Source of the DNA: Branchiostoma lanceolatum | Taxonomy: Eukaryota; Chordata; Leptocardii; Amphioxiformes; Branchiostomatidae | Length of the DNA stretch: 64,000 nucleotides | Assembly (NCBI RefSeq): GCF_035083965.1 | Contig: NC_089723.1 | Span: 33,855,193 to 33,919,192 of the forward strand | Reading direction: 5' to 3' | Shown here: positions 1 to 10,879 of the stretch, piece after piece | Layout of the letters: each line of letters opens with the position of its first letter | How positions within the stretch are numbered: the stretch's first letter is position 1 | Program-made: the position numbers and the translations under genes | Notes under the pieces: model-generated | What the model was told of the DNA's origin: nothing | What the model saw: the letters and a program-made list of their open reading frames with translations, nothing else | Databases searched by the model: none

Positions 1-1702
1 AGCACAATATTTTTACCTCCAAATTTGGATTAGTATTAGTTACGGACCCCAGAGCCTGAAAACAAACCGTTGAGGGTGAAAATTGTATTAAAATAAATGT
101 TAAACTGCAAAGTCCCATACAAGGGGCACCTGAGCTGACGGAAAGTCCCAGAGACTGTGAACCCGTGTCTGGACGGTACGTGATCGGATTATGAGTAGTG
201 CTAAAAGCTGATCCAATCGTTGGTCCATGCACTGTGTCGATCGTATGTGGTTACATCGTCACCACGCAAATCTGGCAGTTGACTCTAACCGGAACCTATG
301 ACCACACTCTCATTCTATTTTGCCTCCACCAGGCCCTCCTACGGGGGTGCGGATCGTAGAATTCGGCAAAAAAAATGGTGGAATAATTGGCCAGGAGATT
401 CAATCCACGGTAAGGTTAACATTTCCCCCACATCGGCACGCTTTCACTAATCACTATTCAGCAAGACACCCCTATTTGTTTCCCGTTCATCATCAGCCGC
501 CTGACAAAGTTTCTATACGTCGCGGGGACAAATACATGTCCGATACTAGAGCTAACGTTACTTACGATCCAGCAACTGACATCATGATTACACCTCAGTG
601 ATAATGCCCATGACAGAGCTTCAAATCTTCATTGACAATGATTACAAATTCGTTTCCTCGTTAAGGTTTCCCCCAATCTAAACAACATCCAGGATTTGTT
701 TCTCCACAGATTGATGACATTTAGGCAGCTTGTGTTCAGTTGATTATTGATATCCAGAAGGTCCTTCTCATCTACTTGGTTATCTGCACCGTGTAACCAG
801 GGCGTCTTTGGGGTCAAATCAGAATCTGGAAGCTAGTGCTGTGTAAAACTACCATAAGGGTTTCTGATGTTGGGTATACCTTCGGCTGACTCAATCATTA
901 TCTGCATCAGTTCTATATTAGTGAGGTCTCTCTGCAAACCAGGACCAAGGGTTTGACCAACACAATAGCTGTTGACATTATGGTTACACTTTCTTTATAT
1001 AATGCCTAATTGTCAAATTGTCAGTAATAAAAACAATTAAACTCAGAGACAGGTGTAGGATGACAGAATAGGTGTATTAGTTCCAACACTTGCGCACACA
1101 GGCTGTTGACATAAATGTAGTTGTGTGTGAACATCTTCGTTATGATGATGATGATCGTAATGACCACCTAATTTTTAACAACAAAATAGTGTTGGTTAGC
1201 TCTATTCAGCTCCTTGTATTCAGCTCCTATACCCTTGTCATCCCTTTTTTACAGAACAAATCTTATTTATCCTAATAATTCTACTACTCTGAGGCAGGGT
1301 TTATTCTACATGGGACCCCTGCCCCCGAGACTCAGCTTATCTGGTCGATTAAAAAAAACTGCATGATTGACATTTACAGTGGTAGACTGCAGTGATCGTG
1401 ACACAATTGCTATACATGTACCAGAACTGTATTCGTAAAGGTAATTGTGATGTTTCAATGATTGGTCTTGTTAGCCTTTACAACACTAACTATCCTCTTA
1501 ACAGATAGCTCTGTACAGAGAAAGTTTGTGGTCACTTACTACGTGTATGTACCTACTAAAATCAAAGACTGTCATATATGTAGAATGTTTCATTTGGATG
1601 GATGTAGCCCAGGTAATGTCAATGTTAAAGTGTGTTGATAGCTGGAATGTACTTGATGATGACAGCTGAAGTCTCGCGATCGTCCCACAACAATCTAGGG
1701 CT
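1..1702. repeat. Left unit of ~3-kb segmental duplication (non-coding part)
   Basis: This stretch holds no convincing gene. It aligns by eye with 3,230-4,880 and 6,100-7,130: the block near 126 (GGCACCTGAGCTGACGG, then AAAGTCCC) recurs at about 3,329 and 6,238, and the block at 461 (CAGCAAGACACCCCT) recurs at 4,123 and 11,003. The 93-codon open frame at 320-601 lies in this repeated DNA and is not conserved as a frame between the copies, so I do not call it. A possible poly(A) signal for the small gene to the right is the complement of TTTATT at 1,300-1,305. Confidence 0.75.
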
Positions 1703-2053
1703 TTAGCCTTTCTGTGACGACTGGAGGTACAGCTGGTCGCCGGGCGTCTCCAGCATGGTTGGTGCTGCTCCATTGCAGAACTCTGAGGAGATATACATTG
1801 TAGATCGTTTACTGGGATAAAGAGCTTTCAGTTATGTAAATCAACCAAATTACTAACTATTCAATGGCATATCTGGGCATTCTTTCCAGCAAAAAGGATG
1901 TTATTTTCCCTGAAAACAGTAAACTAAAGTCGAAATGAACTCACGTGATTTTGTGGTGTCTGGGATATGGATGCTGGTCACCAATGTTGGTGGCATAGTG
2001 ACAGTCACACGACCGTCAGAGTCCACTTCCTTAATGATGATCGGTGGAGCCAT
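1703..2053 (-). CDS. Small uncharacterised protein, paralogue 1 (62 aa, two coding exons)
   Basis: I do not recognise this family. Coding exons are 1,945-2,053 and 1,703-1,782, joined by a phase-1 intron with a GTGAGT donor and a CTCCTCAG acceptor; an untranslated first exon ends at 2,574 (GTAAGT donor) and the second exon opens at 2,062 after TTTTCAG. The product begins MAPPIIIKEVDSDGRVTV, has the centre QFCNGAAP and ends YLQSSQKG. It has no signal peptide or membrane segment, so it is probably cytosolic or nuclear. The strongest support is the paralogue at 4,883-5,185, which keeps the same intron position and phase, the DGRVT and FC..AAP motifs and the YLQS.QKG end despite diverged flanks. 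The start is the first ATG after the acceptor in both genes. Confidence 0.72.
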
Positions 2054-2573
2054 CTCTCTCGTCTGAAAAGGAATTAGAAAGATTCCTGTTAATGGTATTT
2101 ACACAATCATATTATTCTAAACAATTTTATTAAGTTATCGCTAGCCTCTAGGTGCGAGTTTTCAGTCCAACTTTCAGTGAAGTCATTTCGGTTCATTCAG
2201 CTTCGGTGTGACGTCACTTACTCTACTTGTAATGCAGAACAAAACCATGGCTGAGTTGTATTTTACTGATAGCAGTGGCGACGTACGAAGTAGAAATCCC
2301 TCTAGCAACATACATTAAGGCCTGATGCTTCACGCAAAAATGCATTGCCTACCCCGGTTCAATATTGGTACACATTGTCACGCCTAGGTGTACTAGTGAG
2401 AAAAGGCAATCTAGCCTGAAGTCACTCATCATTAAGCCATTAAGCTTAGCGCGTTTACAACTGTTGCTTTCACAGTTTTAGGATGACATGCAGCATACAT
2501 TGTGTCACCCCCTCCCCTTTCAGCCCTTTCAGCCAAATGGGAAGCAAGATGATAGTAAACACACACGACTTAC

Positions 2574-2695
2574 CTTACTTCTGTAGCTGTCAGTGTCACT
2601 TTCTGACGTGCAAATAGCACAGAACGGCCGCGGCCCTAAAGATTCGGTAAAAGAATGTTAAAGTAAGCACTCTTAGCTGCAGGCGGCTTTATATA
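2574..2695 (-). promoter_or_regulatory. Core promoter and non-coding first exon of small gene 1
   Basis: On the minus strand TATATAAAG (2,687-2,695) lies about 25-30 bases before an inferred start near 2,662, followed by an ATG-free exon ending at 2,574 before GTAAGT. CCAAT-type boxes in both orientations occur upstream (about 2,751 and 2,784), and TGACATCATCGG is at 2,709-2,720. The same arrangement occurs at the second small gene. Confidence 0.68.
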
Positions 2696-2699
2696 CTGT

Positions 2700-4882
2700 T
2701 CCTGTGTATGACATCATCGGGATTCCCCATCGTTCACCGTTTAGCCAATCACAGCTTAGAATGTGCTTACGTTTCAAGCGCTGATTGGTTAGTAATAACA
2801 TCATTGCCTGTATCGTGGGATTTCCATTTGTCAGGGGAAGTCCCATCAGAACAATTACACTCCGTACCTGTCAAACAATATTCAGACAATTGAATAGTGC
2901 GATGCCAACGGAAAACCCCGACTGGGGAATATTACATGTAATCTCTGCCTCCATACATTTTTGTACGTCGAGTCAAAAACTCAAAAATGACGATTCATTG
3001 TTGCTGTTCCCAAGCTGATACACTTGAAAAGCCCAATGTTGGTTGGTTTACTTCTGATGTTTATGTGACAGAAAAAATATCATAACGTAATACAAAGCGG
3101 GAATGTTTATCTCTGCAACTGCATTATACTTTCCACTACAGCAAGATTGGCAAAAAAATTGTTACTTATACTGTTGGGTAAATCATAATTGTAACATGTA
3201 GTTTTCTTTATCAAAAAGTGATTGTTACACAACACGCAACAATGAGCTGGCACAATGATAGATTAGTTTCTGACCTCCCCGTGCAGGCGCTGCACAATCC
3301 GTTCAGGGGGATAATTGTAATGACAGGGCACGGGCACCTGAGCTGAAACCGACGGAAAGTCTCACAGACTGTGTACCGTGCCTGGACGGCACGTGAGCGG
3401 TGCTAAAGCTGGCCTGACCAACAATCGATGTTAAGAGAATTGTTGCCTGCACTGCTGTTTGTTAAGAAAGCAAAGAATATTTGCTATCGAAATTCTTCAA
3501 CACAGCTATTCAGAACCTGGCACAATTGTTTTGGCGGTGTTCCAATTTGGTATCGTCTGACAAAGTCGAAACCCAAGCCAGCGTCTGAAAACATCCGGTG
3601 GTGTGGGTAACTATACAATATGCAAGCTACGTTGGAAAGTCCCACGCGAGCCTGATATGAGCTGATCTGCTGGCCAACGGAAAGTCCCACTTGTCTGCTT
3701 ATGTCTGGAAGGTACTAGCCTGGATGCCAGACTGTTTCAGGGCCTACATATATAGTACAGACTAGATCCTCGGCATCTTGCATTGATAAATGTGCCCCCA
3801 AGGAGATTTTACCACAGCCCCCCTGAGTAAGACCTATCGATCAGACATACATGCGCAATGCTAGCTGATCCAATCGTTCGTCCACTGTGTCGATCGTATG
3901 CGGTTACATCGTCTACCACGCAAATCTTGACTCTGAACCAGAATCTATAAGACCAAACTCTCATTCTATGTAGCCACCCACGGACCTTCTGACTCCGATT
4001 ATTGGTCAGCGTACTGTATTGGCAGTCTGGTCGCCTGAGACTACATTCTACGTGAGATTCCCCACATCGACACGCTTTCACTTGATCTTATATTGCATTT
4101 GGTGACACTTGGATCACTGTTCAGCAAAACATCCCTGTTTGGCCTCTGTTCAACAACCAACTAGCAAGGTTACTGTACGTCACGGGGACATGTAACATGC
4201 TTCGACTACTGCAGCAGCAGAAAACAGTGGACTACTACTACATGTAACGTTACATGTTTGATACTAGAGCTACATTATCATACGACTCAGTAACTGACAT
4301 AAGGGTTACATCTATGATAATACCCAACTGCCATCCAGTAACAACAAGCAGTAAAGACAGAATCAGGTGCAGGATGACAGAATTTGTGTATTAGTTACAA
4401 CAGTTGCACACAGTTGTACAAATGACGTAGTTGCATGTGAACCTGTGTCCTTGACAAAACTCTTAACACATCTGATCTCCAAGCATATGCTTAAAGGTAG
4501 AATTTCTCTAAGTTGTCCCATTATTTCGACGCATATCCATGCATTGGATCCGGGGGATCAAATAAGAATGTTACAAACTTCCTACCAAACATCTGCTTGG
4601 AGAATAACCGCCAGTTTCTGAACAGCAAATTAGTAACGTTAAGTTTTGTTAAGGACTTGTCACTCATGTTCTATATTCATGCCATCCTATTTTGAGGATT
4701 TTGAGGCAGGTATTTTTTTCTACCTGGGACCCCCGCCTCTGCGAGACTCAACATACATGCTTGTATATTGGCTGCAACGTTATGTACCATACATAAAGGT
4801 GGAAGTGTGTTGATACATGTATCCGGAATGTACACCATTGACGATAACAGCTCGTCTCGTCCCAAAAAACGCTATAGGATGC
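2700..4882. repeat. Intergenic DNA and second duplication unit, no gene seen
   Basis: Right of the first small gene's promoter I see AT-rich intergenic DNA up to about 3,230, then a second copy of the duplicated unit (3,330-4,880). In that copy the tract at 4,700-4,750 aligns with 1,290-1,340, the 3' flank of the first gene, but the TTTATT poly(A) complement of copy 1 is altered to TATTTTT. The open frames here (60-90 codons) show no exon signals or conservation between copies. Confidence 0.65.
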
Positions 4883-5185
4883 TTAGCCTTTCTGAGCTGA
4901 CTGGAGGTACGACTGGTCACAGGGTGCGTCCAGCCGTCCGGACAGCAACATCACGTCAGGGGCCGCGTCACTGCAGAAATCTGAGGACATCAGTGAAACG
5001 TGGCGTTACATTATGGTTATGCATTACAATTAGTCATGCACATTGATAACAAGTTCTTTTCGTTTTCATGATGAAATCAGTTGATTGAAATTGTCGTGAA
5101 ATGTGAACTCACCTGATGTTGTTCTGTCAGTGATGGTCGCCGCTGATTTTGGTTTCGCTGTCACACGCCCGTCAGTATCAGCCAT
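4883..5185 (-). CDS. Small uncharacterised protein, paralogue 2 (56 aa, two coding exons)
   Basis: Paralogue of the gene at 1,703-2,053. Coding exons are 5,113-5,185 and 4,883-4,980, with a GTGAG donor and a TCCTCAG acceptor in phase 1, the same position and phase as in paralogue 1. The ATG follows directly on the acceptor CTGACCAG. The product starts MADTDGRVTAKPKSAAT, contains DFCSDAAP and ends YLQSAQKG. Relative to copy 1 it lacks the first nine residues before the DGRVT motif and has four extra residues before the C-terminal motif. Two in-frame proteins that keep their ends while the middle diverges suggest purifying selection rather than a chance frame. No signal peptide, membrane segment or known domain is visible. 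Confidence 0.72.
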
Positions 5186-5640
5186 CTGGTCAGGAAAATA
5201 TATGAGACATTTTTATGTTAAAATTCTTTTCAGTTATGGCCAAACAGCTGCAAAATGGTACATGTAAACTCGAATTTCCAGGTCTTGTTAAACTATGAAA
5301 AGCGGTGTGTGTGCGTGTTGGCACTGCCCACGGCACCAGTAGTAGGCAGTACACAAGAAGCCATGTCACGATTGCTCTACACTTCAGTAAAGTTCTAATG
5401 ATACCCACACGATATTCACATTTGCACGCTACGGAGCTAGAGAACTGATAACAAATTACCTGCAAGTTGGCACAGCGAGTCTATATCATAACGACTTGCA
5501 GTGGTAGGGTTACAGACAGCATTACGAGGCCCTTATTTTTCCAGTTAAGTACAACATGTATTAGCATGATGCTCACATTACAACCAAGAGATTTATTCCA
5601 CCGACGTGTCTAGGTTTCATTCAGTCAGGCAACGACTTAC

Positions 5641-5708
5641 CTCAGGCAGCAGCCTATGGGGTGACGTCAGGATTAATGAAAATGAACCGCAGTGAGCTGC
5701 TTTATATA
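5641..5708 (-). promoter_or_regulatory. Core promoter and non-coding first exon of small gene 2
   Basis: TATATAAAG reads on the minus strand at 5,700-5,708. About 30 bases downstream begins an ATG-free exon ending at 5,641 before GTAAGT. A perfect palindromic CRE, TGACGTCA (5,662-5,669), lies in that exon. CCAAT boxes in both orientations (about 5,753 and 5,790) and TGACATCATCGG (5,862-5,873) lie upstream, echoing the paralogue. A cAMP/stress-inducible promoter is an inference. Confidence 0.7.
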
Positions 5709-5899
5709 CAGTACTGGCCTGGGGTTGCCACTCGTTTGCTGCCAAGCCACTCAGCCAATCAGATCTCAGAATGTACTAACAGTGCATCCGTTGATTGGCT
5801 GATAATGACGTAATCTGAGGTTTCGATGATGTTCGACTTTGGTTCAAAACAGGTTTCTATGTGACATCATCGGGCCGGGTCCGTGCCTAGACCACGCAA

Positions 5900-7130
5900 A
5901 GTTTTCATACGTCACGAAATGCCCCAGTCATGACTGCTGCAAAACGCCATCCAGAAATGCTGATTTTACGATTCACTGTAAAATCACGACAAGGCTAGGA
6001 CAAAATGATTACTGAAATGTTTAGGGCCCTTGATCTCCACATACTTTTCCTTGTCATTCGTGATAGTTATTCAGTACTCAACGTCGAGCAGGCACAATGA
6101 TTTTTGGCACCAAATTTGGATTTGATAATAGTCTGACAGAGTCTCGGACCACCCAGTGCCAGAGTCTGAAAACACCCGGTGAGGGGGAGGATTAATCCAA
6201 TATTGTAAAGGTTGAACTGCAACGTCCGGTACAAGGGGCACCTGAGCTCACCTGACGGAAAGTCACAGAGACTTGTTTACCTGTGTCACATGAGCAGTGC
6301 TACAGCTGACCTCACCACCAATCGATCGCCATTGTAACGTTTGATAATATGGTTAACCATGGAGGTTCAAGTAATAGCTGCCCCTGCAGTTTTCATGTTA
6401 AAATTCTATGGTTTTCTATTGAAGAATGGCATAAACGCTTAAAAAAACAGCTTAAGTGTTTGAACTGCCAGTAGGAAGCATTGTGCGTTCGTAGGGAATA
6501 TGTAGTGTGGTATCCTGACTGGTCCGATTTTGGTGGAGGATTATTTCCGCCCACTTGTCGACACTAAAACAACACACAGTTTGTGCAATCCTTAACGGTA
6601 GTTGGGTACCCTATCGTTATGACAGTTCTGTTAACGTCAATGTTTGTCTGATATCCTTGACGTTTCACTTATCAATACGTAAATGAAAATAAGGGAGGCG
6701 CAACTCGATGTTGGTATACATGAAATAATGGCAAGTACAGAAATTGTTTAATTGACCCTTGCATTCTATTAAGCAGCATTTGTTTCTGCTGTTGAGTTGG
6801 CCAGACATGTGTCAAATCCTAGACTAATAATTCATTCATGACCATTTGTCCTTATGAGGATAACAGTGATCTTTGTAAAGGTTATTGTCGTTTAATGGGG
6901 TCGCGGTTACAGTAGTTAATCGACATTAATTTAGTTAGAACCACGCAATCATCCTGGGGAACATTTATACCACCATTTAGATCACGTCGTTGACGTTCTT
7001 GTGGTGCTGAATTGCGTATCGAAATAATGTCTATGCGTCACGGGGAAATGTCCGATACTAGAGCTCCCACAACATCGGTATATTGTGGGTTAACGTTAAA
7101 CCTTTAGATCTTAGTGCTTAGTCCATGACA
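5900..7130. repeat. Third, truncated duplication unit
   Basis: From about 6,110 the sequence again aligns with 1-130 and 3,330 onwards (CCAAATTTGGAT, then the GGCACCTGAGCT block at 6,238). The coding part expected near 7,800 is absent, so the third unit has lost or never had the small gene. The tract at 6,470-6,850 is separately repeated at 11,270-11,920 (shared AACACACAGTTTGTGCAAT), on the far side of the four-pass membrane gene. Confidence 0.65.
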
Positions 7131-7424
7131 AAGTTTCAATTTTCTACAATATCCGACAACAGAAGTCTACAAACTACCACTTAAAGTGTGTACTTGTCTG
7201 TGACGTCATAGCCACCATGCTAGTTGGTTGAACCTCGAAGAGTAAGACGAATAGAATTGGCTGTTTATGATGTGACTGTGATTAGATACACAAATTCAAA
7301 TTTGCATGACTGCTTCAAGCTAGTTTGAGCACCTATAGCATGGCGGACAATACACACACCGTTGTCAAGTGACTACAAACACCCTTTTCTGCTACTGGGA
7401 AAAACAGGAAAAACTTTTGACTTT

Positions 7425-9020
7425 TCAGAGTTCGCTGAGTGCACGTACAACAGCTTCGTCTTCTTCGGCGGTGACTTTCCGTTCCTCCAACAGGATGATG
7501 ACACCCCCGCCCACGGAGAACAGGGTCTGGGCCCACGTCAGGTAGAAGGAGTAGCCGAAAGGCATGTCGGGAGAGTTGATCAGCTGGTAGCCGGTAAAGA
7601 TGGCGGCCCCGACGTCGCCGAGAATACCTTGAGTTGCGAAAATAAAAGTTTTGTTTCCAAGAATACAGCAATAGTCCCTATAACAACTAACTTACTACAG
7701 ATCCAAGGCCGTTGTGTAAAGGGGACAGTAAACCTGACTGAAAAATTACATCAGTAGCATGCCCATGATAAACATTTTAAAAGGGATTAGATTTACCCTC
7801 AAGCAGGATTAAGGAGGATTGAGCAATAATTTCATTACAGTTATAGTTTGATCTTGTTCAAGAATGTGTTCTACCAACAGATCAACTTTCAAGAAAAGCT
7901 GTAACTAATTCATCGTATCTATGTTTTTGTCTTTTTCATCATACTGGCGTATTTTTCTACGCACGTTTAAATCTCGCCAAGGTGACATTTCTCAAATCTT
8001 ATGCATGGTAAGTACTTGTTACGCTTATTTTCAGTTATCATGGTAATGAAACTAGCTTTATTCCACGTTTTGAAAGTAACTTTTTTGATAAAATTGACAC
8101 TCGGGTCCGGCGGTAGTCCCGCATGTGCTTACCTCCCGCTATCATCAATGCAGCACATGTTGCCGGTTTGATAACAGCTTTCTTCATTGTGAGGGAGACA
8201 GCAAAGATGATTCCAAACACAAGATTCAGCGCCCCGAACACAATGAGACCCCGGGTTGCCTGGATTGAAGCTGGCCCTTCTGATATACAAGTATATATGT
8301 GATCATAAATATTGTGTAATTGTCCATTCAAAATGTGTCAATTATATATCACATAGATACTTAGTTATCTATATATATCATATATTACATGTATCAGATA
8401 AAGACAAAGACAAATAATACTGACCTCAGTTTCAAACACACTGCTAAGGGCCCCCAAACCTACACCACTTATTCCTTACAGTAAAATCTACCCGCCTGCC
8501 TCAAAATTCAGACCATTGCATGTCCAGGACAAAGGATACAAAAACCTGAAGCTCTGCTTCAGTACCAAGGACACACACCAGGGGGCTCAACTTCGTCTTT
8601 ACAAGACCTATCCATATACCAAATATCATCACAATCTATTCAGACGTTCCGGAAACACAGACAAACAGACAGACAGACACACACTGAGACACACAACACA
8701 GACACACAGACAGACAAGACGCACAGACAGACACACCTAAAACAATACCTCCATTTCTTGGATGTTTTTAAGCTCCTGAGTCACTGCATACAAATTTCCC
8801 TCAAAACACATCAACAGCTTTAGAATATCTTCTCAGAAACCGACTTTGATTATACGAGTCAAAGCTGGCCTCATTCTATAGAAGTAGAGTACTTACTTTC
8901 CGGTAGACCCCCCTCAGACGTCCATCCTGGTGTCGCCAAGCCAACAACCAGCAGGACCAGACCGACGAACGCGGACACACTCGCGACCACGTGTGGAATA
9001 TTAACTTTATTTTCAGCCAT
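7425..9020 (-). CDS. Four-pass membrane protein, claudin/PMP22-like in shape (157 aa)
   Basis: Three coding exons, 8,897-9,020, 8,133-8,279 and 7,425-7,627, with GTAAGT and GTAAGC donors and phase-1 introns throughout; total 474 bases including the stop. Four hydrophobic segments are visible: residues about 10-32, about 50-70 (GLIVFGALNLVFGIIFAVSL), about 81-100 and about 120-138 (ending GGGVIILL), followed by a charged tail with EERKVTAEEDEAVV. The first outer loop starts TPGWTSE but is only about 15 residues and lacks the W-GLW-C-C signature of claudins, so this is a compact tetraspan relative rather than a true claudin. The start is the ATG directly before the first membrane segment. It probably sits in the plasma or an internal membrane; no specific function can be read. 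Confidence 0.8.
8436..8750 (+). mobile_element. MITE of the CTCCAT-end family, truncated
   Basis: Copy of an interspersed element also found at 10,030-10,760, 20,338-21,116 and 31,130-31,400. Shared blocks are CACACACCAGGGGGC, CATACCAAATATCATC and GGAAACACAGACAAACAGAC, leading into a (CAGA)n/(CA)n tract. It lies in the intron between coding exons 1 and 2 of the four-pass gene. Confidence 0.8.
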
Positions 9021-10029
9021 GATCTTCTTCCTTATCTAGCGTGGACTCGGGGCTACGCAGATTATATGTGTTAATGGTCAGGACGCCAGTAAGGATGCGC
9101 CGGTTATACAGAAATCTTATACGTATTCAGTAGAATGGAAGTCGAAACTGTCGTTAGTTTCACATCCACATTCATAAATTGTAGATCATGATTCACTGCC
9201 CTGAGGATAGGCAGCCTGGGTATCTATTAGTCATCACCAACTTCCCCTTTTTCGTGAGAATCCCTCAACACAAGAACCCGATGTTTTTCATAAGATACCA
9301 AATTGTTATGGATACAAGATCAACAGAATTTTCTAAAATTTCATGACGGATTAACAAGGAAATGGACCATTCATAATCGAGAAACAGGATTGTGGTCACC
9401 ACGCAGATTTTTCTCGGTGTGTGATAATGAGTTTCAACGGGATAATCATATGTGCCAAAGATCTAGGATAATTGTTTGGTCCACAGCTATAGGAACAAAG
9501 TTATGAAGGCTATGGATAAGAAAGAGATAAGCCCATCCCACGCTCTTAGTCCGTGTGCTGTACTCTTTCAATTTAATGAATAACACTTGAATGACGTATG
9601 ACATAAAGGTTTCACCTTTGTATTTCAGGCAACTGCGCCAACGATAGAGCACAAGCACTTCCCCTTTTTCAGTGCGTGGTTCCCCAGCCTCGGGTGGCGT
9701 GTATCAGGTTAACTATCCACGAGAAGACCTTTGTTTGACACGTTCGAAAGACTTCCCCTTTTCGTAGTTTCGCACGTGGTCTGGTTGTAAATATCTAAAC
9801 TGTACAACTACACACGGGGCGGAGTATAAAAGCCAACAATGATACTTTGACTATGTTGAACGGATGAGTCAGAAACGCTTTAACATTTGGGAACTGAACC
9901 TTTCTAACTTACCAGAACATTCGTCGACTCTGGAACGTAAAAACAATCAGCCTCACTTTATACTCGAAATGGGTCTGTTGAAAAAAGCTCAACTTCACAA
10001 TGGTTTATTTTTCTTAACGACTTTGAAAT
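9021..10029. other. Intergenic, with an orphan TATA promoter candidate
   Basis: No gene is recognised. A pyrimidine motif, CTTCCCCTTTT, occurs three times (9,241, 9,658 and 9,752). At 9,824-9,842 a GC box (GGGGCGGAG) is followed directly by TATAAAAG in plus orientation. The only frame downstream is an 81-codon reading frame at 9,864-10,109 that runs into repeat DNA, so I cannot assign the promoter to a gene. Confidence 0.5.
9824..9842 (+). promoter_or_regulatory. GC box plus TATA box, target unknown
   Basis: GGGGCGGAG is immediately followed by TATAAAAG. The order and spacing are those of a RNA polymerase II core promoter on the plus strand, but no transcribed gene is evident downstream. Confidence 0.4.
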
Positions 10030-10760
10030 CATGTTTCCTTCAGAATCTGTACACAAAAATACTTCCACATTTGCATAATCTATGCTTGGCCATGTACACT
10101 TTTAACTGACTTGCACAGGTCACAATGTTAACAGTCCAATCATTTACCACTCAGGAGAATTATACACTTTCGCATTAATTATGCAACTTAGGAATTAATC
10201 TGCATAATTGATATCTGTTAATGTTTCACCTTCAATATAACTACATATGTTACATGTACTTGAGTCCTATGATGGAAAACACTGCAAAGAGGGATTTTCC
10301 TCATTGGTTATGCAAATTCAGTTCAAATTTTCATAATTTGCACATCATTATGCATCTCTGTCTAAGCTACCTGCATACTATATGTGATGGAAATCCGTTG
10401 TTCCTTTCTTCAGTTATTCTCCTTGGAAAATTTTGACAACACCGCCCTGCAGTTCCAGAGCAAGCCGCTAGGGGGCAAAAACCTACATCACTTCTTCCTT
10501 ACATCACCAAGCTATCTGTGTCAAAAATGAAGACCATAGCAAGTTCTTCTGCAGTACCAAGGTCACATACCAGGGGGCCGAAATCGACCTTGACCGTTGT
10601 CTCCCCAACACGTATAATTACCCACATATCAAATATCATTGTAATCCATCCAGAGGTCTTGAGTTATGTTGACTCCAATAGTCTGGAAACACAAACAGAC
10701 TGACAGACAGGCACACAGACAGACAGACACACACACACACATAGACACGCCAAGACAGTA
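10030..10760 (+). mobile_element. MITE of the CTCCAT-end family, long copy
   Basis: Aligns over about 700 bases with the element at 20,338-21,116, including the ATTATGCA-rich left part and the block GCTACCTGCATACTA. It ends in the same GGAAACACAAACAGAC satellite-like tract. No coding capacity, so a non-autonomous DNA transposon is likely. Confidence 0.82.
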
Positions 10761-10879
10761 TCTGATAAGAGTCTCTACAAGCCTTCGCGGGTTCAGTTTA
10801 CACCGCATGATTTCAGTACATATGTACGTTGTATTTGATAACATTTGATATCACTTCCAGCAAGACCCTAGTTTTTGAC

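Noticed and set aside
320-601. 93-codon open frame
   Set aside because: It lies in the duplicated tract, and the equivalent frames in the other copies are broken.
7362-7757. 131-codon frame on the plus strand
   Set aside because: Antisense shadow of the last exon of the four-pass membrane gene.
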